Assembly: GCF_905220415.1 (NCBI RefSeq) | Contig: NC_059553.1 | Location: 10,502,501 to 10,566,500, forward strand | Origin: Colias croceus | Lineage: Eukaryota; Arthropoda; Insecta; Lepidoptera; Pieridae | DNA: 64,000 nt | Direction: 5' to 3' | Shown: in pieces, positions 50,731-61,500 of the stretch | Layout of the letters: the number at the start of each line of letters is the position of its first letter | Position numbering within the stretch: position 1 is the first letter of the stretch | Program-made: the position numbers and the translations under genes | Notes under the pieces: generated by a model | What the model saw: only the letters and a program-made list of their open reading frames with translations | The model's database searches: none | Told to the model about the DNA's origin: nothing

Positions 50731-51465
50731 TGTGGTTCTTACGCGACAATCCTCCATGGGTTTTCATCTTCCATAAATTCCATAACTAAGTAATACATTT
50801 TTTTACATAATTTTTAAATTTGGCACTACTAAACTCTTTAATACAATGAGAAATTCTGTTTGAATAATGAAATTGAGTTACCTATTTTTAATTTTTGTTC
50901 TTCTCTGCCTAACCTAATTTCTATTCATGTATTGTAGGAACCTATATCGACTGTTTCCTTTTCAAATAGCTAGGTTGGGTGGGTAGGGCGCCGTTTACAT
51001 CTATTTTTTGATAGGAAATTACAGAATACATGATGTTCCAAACTTGCAATGTTATCTAGATGTATAACGATAAGATGCAAAAGTCCATAATATTATGTAA
51101 TACATGAACGTATGTTGGCTGGGAAGCGGCATAGAATATAATATTATATTTGGAAGTGGTACAATCTGACAGAGATTAGTATTTTTTGTAATATAGGTAG
51201 CGTTTTTGAATATAATGACTAAATTTGAATTCACATCATTGGGACATGAAAGGTGGGACAAATTTAATTAAAATTACTAGGTATAAACACACTTATCGTA
51301 CCTACTATGGATCGAGACGCACAGTGTACCTACTCATAAAATATAAATTGTCTATTAGTTCGTAGTTTGTGCTCGTGTTTAATAAGTCAATTCCTGTGCA
51401 AAATTTTCAGCCAGTTCGTACAGACGTGTTTAGTGTGAAAGTGTAAATATTGTTTCAAAAATTTC
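50731..51465. other. Intergenic region, nothing supported
   Basis: AT-rich. A 69-codon minus frame (51052-51261) has no recognisable domain. Confidence 0.5.
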
Positions 51466-51699
51466 GTGTGCATTTAAATCAAACGAACAGAGCTAGCTAG
51501 CTAGCAAGAGCATTCTTTCGTGACCTTTTAGTCTTTTAAACAAAAACACATATTCAGTGTTTTTCAGCATTAGAATATTGCATAGAATCTTTTCAAACGC
51601 ACTAAGAACAACGAAAGAATGTTCTACGCCTGTTTACACTGAAATAATTTGACAGTGGGTTTAGAATGAGCATTCGCTCGTTGGATGTAAATGCACCCC
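51466..51699. mobile_element. MITE family F copy 1 (diverged)
   Basis: It runs from GTGCATTTAAATCAAACGAA to GATGTAAATGCACC and shares AGAATCTTTTCAAACGCAC and AACAACGAAAGAATG with copy 2 at 53395-53630. Confidence 0.75.
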
Positions 51700-51761
51700 T
51701 ATAGGAATAAAAAAGCAGAAGTAGAGGGCATATAAATAATACAAAGGTTGGTTATTGTAAC

Positions 51762-51767
51762 TTTATT
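51762..51767 (-). terminator. Candidate basigin polyadenylation signal
   Basis: AATAAA on the minus strand, about 820 bases past the stop at 52585. Several other AATAAA lie nearer (for example near 52310). Confidence 0.35.
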
Positions 51768-52584
51768 GGTGGTTAAATCACAGCGTCACATCACACGACA
51801 GGTACTATGGAGCAGTTGCCGCTCGGAGCGGTGCTGCGGGGCGTTCGCGCGTTCGCTACTCGTCTACACTCTATCGGTGTTCATTACACTCCTAATCGAC
51901 AAGTTTATCCTAAAATAGTCTAAATGTGCTGCGTTTTCAGAAGGCAACTGCGATAACGCAACCGTCGCATTATTTAATCGGTTAACAATGATAAAAACGA
52001 GTTCTTGTCGATAACAAAATCACGAACGAGATAAAATAAGATTTCTTTAAATAAACAGGTAATTTCCCCGTCTTATGCGATCGCGTCGTATCGCTGAGAC
52101 AACACTCGCAAGGTCGAACAGCAACATTAACCGCGTTGCAAACTTGTATATAAGATTCTAATTTAAATGTTAATAAAAATCAAAAAAAATACTCGAGCAC
52201 AATATGTTTTTAAGTACGACACTAATGTGGAGCAGCGTGACGATCGGCAACCGATAACGTAAGCTGGCGATTGAATATATAGATTACGTGCATTCGATTA
52301 AGAAAGATAAAAATAAAATATATTACAATCATTTTATTTACACGAGTTAAGCAAAAGGGAATTCGGCAGGAGCCGGTCGGGGTCGCCGGCTACGGAGCAG
52401 CTCGCGCGCACTTTCACAATATATATTTATAACTAAATAACAATCTTATAATTTTTTGGTACTTCATTATTATAAAAAAATCTCAATATTGCAATACGCA
52501 GCAGATCCCTACGTCGCTGCTCGCAAATACCCCCCCCCCCCTCCCTCCCTTCGGCCTCCCTCTGCTGTGGACGGCTCTCAAGAC

Positions 52585-55500
52585 TTACGACTTCTTCCTG
52601 CGAAACAAATGTACAGAATTAATTATTAAATTAGTTAAAACCTGTTAAATTGTTGTAAGAGTTTATGTTTATACCGGGCTATTTATTATAACAATAATTA
52701 AGACATAACGGCCTATAGTCGAGCCAATTTAATAGGCAACATTTTTGACGTCTATCAATTTTATCTTCGAAGAGAGGTAACCTGCTTAAAAACATCGATT
52801 AAAGTGAATTAATCGATACGGATTTGAAACATTTGTCAATCGAATTTATAAATTTATGATGATTTTTATTCACAAGTAATCAATGCATTCGATTCTAGAT
52901 GTCAGATTTCGATTTTTAGAGTAACGTCTCTGGTATTTAAAAAGAAAAAAGGTTTATTGACACAAAATTGTAGCGACGTCAGTTCTTCAATTCAGAAATT
53001 ATTTATTATGTTTAGTATGGTTTATCAGTAAAATGAAATCTTAAAATTACTTGTATCGGTCATTATTATTATAAATATGTAATCATAATTGAAAAAAGTT
53101 AAGCAAATGTGCAGTTCTAACGAAACGAAATATCATGTTATTCTATGTCGTCGTTACTAGGTTACGCTGTTGAATTTTGTTGAACTGTCAAATGTTGCCT
53201 ATTAAAATGGCTCTACTATAGTTGTAGATGTGATGTTTTACATTCTAGATTATTTTTATTTCATACTTAAGCAACATTATCATAAGTAAAGTAATTATGT
53301 AAATGATAAATGTAAATGACTAATTGTTTTTGCAATAACATATTATTGTGTCGACGTCTAATTATACACTACATTGTTATAGGAAATGCTCTTACGGTGC
53401 ATTTAAATCAAACGAACATAGAGCTAGACTCTAGAGCGAGAACATTCTTTCGTGATCATTTAGTCAAAAATAAAACTCAAATACAGTGTCGTTCCGTATT
53501 ATAACATCGCATAGAATCTTTTCGAACGCACCAAGAACAACGAAAGAATGCTCTTTTGCCAGTTTACACTAAAAGAATTGGACGCAGTGGGATTAGAATG
53601 AGCATTCGCTCGTTTGATGTAAATGCACCGTTACTCGTATAGAGATATATGCGGCGACTCACTGGTCGTGGTTGTCGGTGTCGGAGTCGTCGAGGTCGGG
53701 CTTGGTGCGGCGCTTCTCGTACACGAGGATGATGGCGCAGAGCACGAACACCTCGGCGCAGATGCCGAGGAAGGGCCACAGCGCCGCGTACATGTCCTTG
53801 ACGCGCAGCGTGGTGAGCGCGGGCGCGGGCGCGAGCGGCGCGGCGCAGCGGTAGCGCCCGGCGTCCGCCCGCGCGGCCGCGTCCAGCACCAGCGCGCCGT
53901 CCGGCACGCCCTGCTCGCTGGCGCCCAGCGACACGCGCGCGCCCAGCGCCGCCACGTCCGTGAAGTTGCCCTCCTCGTCCGTCGAGTTCGAGTAGCTCCA
54001 CTGCACGCGCGGGTACGGCTTGCCGATCACCTGCCGAGCCCACCCCGCCCCACCCCTGTCAGTCTGTGCACTTTATATGACGACTGAACGATATGTTTTC
54101 CGAAAAATCCATTACAATAAAATTTAAATAAAGATGCTCGCGGTCAAATTTTGACTGGCAACCTAGTCGATTTATATTCTCCTAATTATAAATATACATA
54201 AAATTTTGGTTTCAGCAAAAAAACTATGAAAGCCCTAATCCTGCTGTGGGATCTCGTACTATCAGTGGGTGATCGATGCCGACTGAACAGAAATACTTCT
54301 CCCCCTACTAAACGTTATCTGGGGGCACGGCGGTGCCTCCGTCGAGTCGAGCAAAAATGTCGTTTACTTTATTTTTTGTTAAATTCACGTTTTTAAACGA
54401 TTAGTCTTTTAAAAATGTTAATTTAACTACAATGCGCTGTAAGTGCAGTAGCAGATCTAAATATTGTGTATTTTTCGATAAAAGGAAGGTACCCGTGCAT
54501 CCACTTGATGTTTCCAGGAAGAAGACGGTAGTTACATTGCTCCACGTGTAACACCGACGTGGAGCAATGTCACATCGAAGTAAATAATATTATGGTCTTA
54601 GGAGGCCTAGATGTAGATACATCCATTTTTCTGTACTATGGATGCTGGTGGACACAGGCCCAGAGAAACTTCTCTATGCATGTGTCTACCGAGCGCACAG
54701 CGGAGACCAGGAGACGATCAGGCTCACAGAGTACCTAAGTGAGGCGGCGGACGCTGCTCAGCACAAATACCCTTCCGCTCAGCTTGTGTTACTGGGGGAT
54801 TTTAATGCCCACCACCAGGAGTGGCTATACCCATACCAGTGCACTGACCTCGCTGGGAGAGAGATGCGTAAACTTGCTATAGCATTGAATCTCACCCAGC
54901 TGGTTCAAGGAGCGACGCGGGTTCCTGATGTTGAGAGCCATACAGCCAATTGCTTGGACCTTCTGCTGACAACAGATCCAGACCGTTACTCGGTAGCGAT
55001 TTCCTCGCCGCTTGGCAGCTCCGATCACTGTCTGGTGAAATCTGTATCTGTCTACTCGCCGCCCGATCCCAGTCCTAAGGGCTCTCGGCGCGTGTGGCAA
55101 TACAAGTCAGCAGATTGGGATGAGATGCGTTCCTTTTTTGCATCATATCCTTGGCGGCCTGTCTGCTTTTCTTCTGAAGACCCCTCGACCTGCGCGGATG
55201 CTGTGACTGATGTGTTGCGACAGGGAATGGAGTACTTTATTCCATTCTCCGACGTAGCCATGTCCGGCAAAGCTCAGCCCTGGTTCAGAGCCGTTTGCAG
55301 ACGCGCTGAAGCGCTAAAGCAAGAGGCGTATCTGGCCTGGGTTGACGCTCGACACCGCAAAGCGAGGGACGTATCAGAAAAGAAGAAAGCCTTTAACCGG
55401 GCTGCCAAGTCCTGCAAGAAGGCTCTACGGAAAGCTCGATTCGACCACGTTAGCCGTATAGGGAACAAACTGGCTTCTTACCCCTCCGGTAGTAAAGCGT

Positions 55501-58500
55501 TTTGGTCCCTGGCAAAGTCGGTTGAATCGAATTTCTGCCGCCCCTCACTTCCTCCACTGCTGAAACCTGACGGGACGCTGGCTCACACCGCTGTAGAGAA
55601 AGCGAACCTATTTGCTACTCTATTTGCGGAAAATTCTCGTCTGGATCCCGCAAGCGCAAAACCTCCCAGTCTACCTGGATGCGAGGCGAAAATGCCGGAA
55701 ATTCGCATCCGTCAGACGGAGGTTCTTAAAACGCTGCGGAATCTTGATGTGAATAAAGCCAGTGGCCCTGATGGAATTCCAGCCATAGTACTTAAAACCT
55801 GTGCGTCTGAACTTGCTCCTGTTTTGACACGCCTCTTTCGCCTTTCGTTGACGACTGGAATAGTACCGAAATCATGGAAACTTGCCAACGTGCAGCCTGT
55901 GCCCAAAAAAGGCAGTCGTGCCGACCCTTCCAACTACAGGCCAATTTCAGTCACGTCCATACTCTGTAAGACTATGGAACGTGTACTGAACAGCCGGCTC
56001 CTGGCACACCTAGAAGCGAACGACCTCCTCAGTGACCGACAATACGGGTTCCGCCGAAACCGGTCCACTGGGGATCTTCTAGCGTACGCCACATACATCT
56101 GGAGCGAGGCCATCGAGAATCATGGTGAAGCACTTGCTGTCTCCCTTGATATCTCAAAGGCCTTCGATAGGGTCTGGCATGATAGTCTTATTGGTAAGCT
56201 TCCATCCTACGGTCTGCCTGCTGGTCTCTGCGCCTGGATCTCAGATTTTCTGAGAGACCGGTCGCTTCGGGTAGTCGTCGACGGCTGCTCGTCCGACCAA
56301 ATGGCTATAAATGCCGGAGTCCCTCAGGGATCAGTTCTCTCCGCAACACTCTTCCTGCTACACATCAACGATCTGCTGAAACCCGGTATCTATGGGTACG
56401 CAGACGATAGCACTGTTGTGGAGAGATATGTATCCAGCGCGCGAGCCAGTACGGCACAAATTCAGTCTCTACGGGAGGCGATGGTTGATCGCATGAACTT
56501 GTCCTTACAGGCGGTCTCCGATTGGGGCGATGCCAATCTGGTCAAGTTCAATGCGTCTAAGACCCAGGCGTGTCTATTCTCCGCTAAACGGAGTCCATTC
56601 CACCTGACTCCGAATTTCCAAGGTGTGTCCGTGCCGATAACTAACCACCTCGAGCTTCTTGGTATCACCTTAACGCCTACTCTGAACTTTGGTTCCTTCA
56701 TTGAATCTAAAGCCCAAATAGCCTCAAAAAAGCTTGGAATTCTGGCGAAGGTGAGACAGTATTTCAGCCCGGGACAGTTGCTCAACCTTTATCAAGCACA
56801 AGTCCGATCGTGCATGGAATACTGCTCTCACCTCTGGGACGGTTCCGCCAAGTACCAGCTGGAGGCGCTTGAGGCGATAGAGAGGCGTGCCAAGAGGCTC
56901 ATAAACGACGATGACCTAGTAGGCAAAAAGCTCCAGAGCCTCGGTCACCGCCGCAGAGTGGCCAGCTTATCGGTCTTCTATCGGATACACTTTGGAGAGT
57001 GCGCTGCGGAACTGCACGATCTTGTTCCGCCATCCCCGTTCTTCCATCGATCGTCGAGGCGCACAGATTCTAGGCATCGCCATATGGTGGACGTTCCATG
57101 TACCCGGACTAAGCGGTTCGGTTCCACATTCTTTATCCGAACCGCGAGGGACTGGAACATGCTTCCTGAGTCTGTGTTCCCCGACGAGTACAATATGGGG
57201 GTCTTCAAGCGTAGAGTGAACAGGTACCTTCTAGGGAAGCGCGCTCCATCTTAGACCACATCTCAGCTTAACATCAGGCGAGATTGTGGTCAAGCGCTTC
57301 CCTATAACCAAAAAAAAAAAAAAAAAAAAAAAAAAACATCTGTTTCAGTTATAACTATGGGCGATTCAGTAGTACCGATTTGGCCTCATGCAAACCCTGT
57401 GTCGGTTGAGACATAATATATGTAATATTACGATTTTATTTGCAAAAAATAATTAAAATCATGTTGATTTATAAACGTGAAATTGCAAAGTGAAGTGAGT
57501 TAAGAAGAAGAGTGTCGACACGTACCCTGCAGGTGAGCTTAAGCTTCTGTCCCTCGACGACGTTGCTGTTGGCGGGCAGCTTGAGGTGCGGGCGGCCGCG
57601 CACGTCCCACAGCTGCTGCTGCGGCTGGCCGGCCAGCGCGCACGAGTAGTTGCCGAAGTCGTCCTCCACGGCGCGCGCCACGCGGAACTCGGCGCCGCCG
57701 TGCTCCAGCTGGTAGCGGTCCTTCATCTCCCACACCTCCTCGAGCGTCGTGCCGTTCTTCTTCCACACGTACGCGAGCCCGCCGTCGTTGGCCAGCTCGC
57801 AGCGCAGCGTGATGTTGGAGCGCACGTCGTACAGCAGCTGGCGCGCCTCCTCCGCGCCGACCTCCGCCGCGCCCGGGCTCGCCTCGCCTGCGCGCCCAAA
57901 TCGAACAATTAGGTCGTAGCCTCGCCGGCAATTGGTCTAATCCGACCGTTGGTGACACATGTGACCGTCCTCGATGTACGTCGCATTTAATGCGTCGCCC
58001 AGAAATTATTATTAATTAACAATCAATATAAATTTAATTATCAGAAGTAAATTTATAATAGAACACTCGTATCAAAATACAAACCGCGATTTAATAGGCG
58101 GAGCACGAAAAAAGGGTAGTGATCGAGAATCGACACAAAACTATTTTTTGTTGGATCTACTTTCTGGCGAATTGGCGATGCTGTTGTTTATGCGAGGACA
58201 TTTGTTTAATTGGACTTGAACTTTATAGATGAAGTGTTGCATTTTTAAAATAAAAGGACAACATTTTGGAATTATTAATTAACAACTAGTCAATGTTATA
58301 ATTATTTCTCTCATTCAAATTTCGTGGCAATATTTGCATTTTGCACAAAACCTGACCAAATAGGGATTGGAAAAGCGGCAGGCATGTTAGATGATAGACA
58401 GCTCGTGCAAAGTATTTTCTAGGGTTTGATTTTACGCGAGTATTATACATTTAGAAATTAAAGACTTTTTAACGGATTTTAAACGCGATTTAAATCGCGT

Positions 58501-61500
58501 TTAAAATCCGTTAAAAAGTCTTTAATTTCTAGCTCGTGCAAATACAAAAGGATAATAAATGTTCAAATGTGATTGTATTTTCGATACAGTACGTATGAAA
58601 TACGTTATTTATTTCGTGCTAATGAGCATTCAGCACAAAAAGAGAAATAGTGATTTGGACTGTAGTGATCCTTTAAGTTGAAATTTAGGATAATAAATGG
58701 ACTTTAACTGTATTTTGTAAATAACGGGGTGGAAAGATATAAATTACTTAAATAACTAATGGTTACAGTGGAGGAAAGAAGGTGGAATTCCTGCAACGAA
58801 ATAGGGAAAATCCTCGACCTACTAGACTGGCCGGCCGCGGCCGTTAATGCCTCGATGAATGATTTCGGAAAGATGTATATGTTACGCGCAATTTGATACG
58901 TTCAGGCAATATTAATAATTGCCGGTCTGTAATTCATAATGCCCTACTTAATTGGGATGTGATGAAAATACCATGATTAATCACTTTTCCCTGTCATTAT
59001 GTATAAAGCCCACCCTATTTATTTCATTTCATTTTGGCCAAAGTAATAAAATAGGTGAACTGGTGTTTTTATAGCATAGTCGTGGTTTGGATAAGGTTGT
59101 TGGGGTGGGTTAGGTTCCGTGTTTTTTTAACTACCCAGAAATAGGCTCCGTCGGCTTAGACGCGGTCCCATTTATTTATTACATTGCCCCTTCGACAAGT
59201 AGGGAATTATTAATACTGCCCGGTCCAAGTGATAAATTAATATCTTTGCCCTGCGCTTTTGGGCCTCATTAATAAAGCCCAGTTAATATATAGTTGAATA
59301 AATAAATGTTTGAGTTTGAATATATTATATTATGCTCTGTAGCGAAAACATTTCGCTTGCGCGATTCAGAGCCATCAGCCAGGTGTCGCTACAGTTATCT
59401 ATTGTTTGCATTAGCTGATGTTTGTTTATATTGGTTGTTGATTGTACCTCAATGTTTTCGACTTTGGTAATATTTGTACATTATCTTTATTTATTTATTT
59501 AAATACTTTATTGTACTGCCAACAAAAAAAATACTAAAAGAAAACTTATGCTAATTTTGAAAACTTATCTTTATTACAAATAAAATAGCTCTATATTTTA
59601 ATGTAAGGCTTTCTAAGATGTCTACTCATAATATTAAAAAAAAAAAACGTAAAAACGTAATGAATAGGTAAGTATATCTATTATTCTTATTTGTTAGATA
59701 CTTAAATAAAAGCTTATAATGGATCACTACCCTTTTTAACGGGCACTCCTTGAATTAAATGTGATTCGATATTGTGTCAATACAAATATATTTATAGGTA
59801 ATGTAAATTAATATATTAATGAGAAAGAAGAGAATTATTGAATTGATAAGATATTTTATAATTTAGGTATGGTAGTGCAAAAAAATCAAAAAGCGATCGG
59901 TTAGTCGCGCGCACACGCACGACGACGCGCTCGTGCCTTTGCAAAGAAATAGACGCGTGTGCGACGCGATACCGTCGAACGGTTGCCCAAAACGTAAACT
60001 TCGAAAATAACAAAAAGCTCTACGATGCGACACGGATAACGACGTGCTCGACGACTACCAATAACAATAAATACCGAGCGATCACGAATTCGTACAACTA
60101 CAACAAAGCGAGATACTAACGACACGACAGTGATGTAGACGAGAACGAAGCGACTAACTACGGGAAGGCGACGAGTTTGGCGTCGGGCGAGATCACTACG
60201 CTACAGAGCGGTGAGCGAGCGCATGCGCGGCGGTACCGGCGGGGGCGGGCTGCACCAGCACGCGCACGCGCTGGTCGCGCTCGGGCGTGCACGTGTAGGT
60301 GCCGGCCAGGTGCGCGCGCGCGGCCGCGGCCCGCAGGCGCGCCGTGAGCCGGCCGTCGGGCGCCGGCGCCTCCGCCACGGGCCGCATCTCGGCGGGCAGC
60401 GCGCCGCCGTCGCGCCGCCACTCGGCGCGCTGCTCGGGCCGCAGGCGGCACTCCACGGTGAGCGGCGCGCCGGCCGACACGCGCACCACCGTCTCGCGCT
60501 CCGCCGCGCCCTCCGCGCCCTCTGCACCACGCACGCGACACCTTCACATCGTTATCGCTCCACACCCCACACCCCCACCCCGTTGCCCAACGCGCACAAT
60601 CTTGCTTGCCACGTTCCGATACCGATTACACGAAATTATACAAAATCCAATTGCAATTCTTTTTTGTAACTATTTCCTACCTTATTGAATTCCATAGACC
60701 TTGAAATACTGAATATAGCAATGGAAATAATTAGCGTCATACGAGTTACAATTTGCCTCATAGACCAGAGTCGATAATTTTTACAGCAAAAAAGATCACA
60801 GTAGGATGAAACCCATTAGAAAAGGAGGGTCATAAAAATGAAAGGAAAAATAAATTACTGTCGAGCCGAATTCGGGAAGTGGGAGGAACCACAAACTTGA
60901 TTACATATTTCAATTTTTTACCTAAATTTTGAGGTTATGTGAAAAATTGCAAGTACAACGTTGTAGAAATTTTTATGGGAACTATATTTTCTATCACCAA
61001 AATTTATATTTGTCATCAAGTTGTATCACCTAATAAATAGATCTATCACCACGAAATATTTTCGTTCTCAGATAAAAAAAAATTGTTCCCAGGTATGAAT
61101 TATCAAATTAATGTTAATATATGTGTAAAATAAGAGATCGATAACCAATAAAATTATATTGCATTACATGAATATAAACTTCGTTCTTATAATAACAGTT
61201 TTGTAACTTAAATAATAGCTCTGTGCTCAGAATGGTAGATCTGTCACCAAATAAATCGATTATCGATCCCTGACTGCGACTCCTTTTTATTTGATATTTT
61301 GTCACCAATACAGTAGTAACATTTTATTTCGTTCAGATATTAAATAAATAGTATTCGTTACCAATTTAATACATCAATTTATAATTTTAATGAAAAAATG
61401 ATCAAAGGGGCGCGGCGGAGACAAATTGGCGCGCTTTAAAAATTGACATGTGCAAACATATTATCGGATTAGCCATACGCTGGCCAACCCCCCACCAGAA

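Noticed and set aside
57539..57958. 139-codon minus frame over basigin exon 3
   Set aside because: Frame-shifted shadow of the Ig2 exon; the frame with paired cysteines is the real one.
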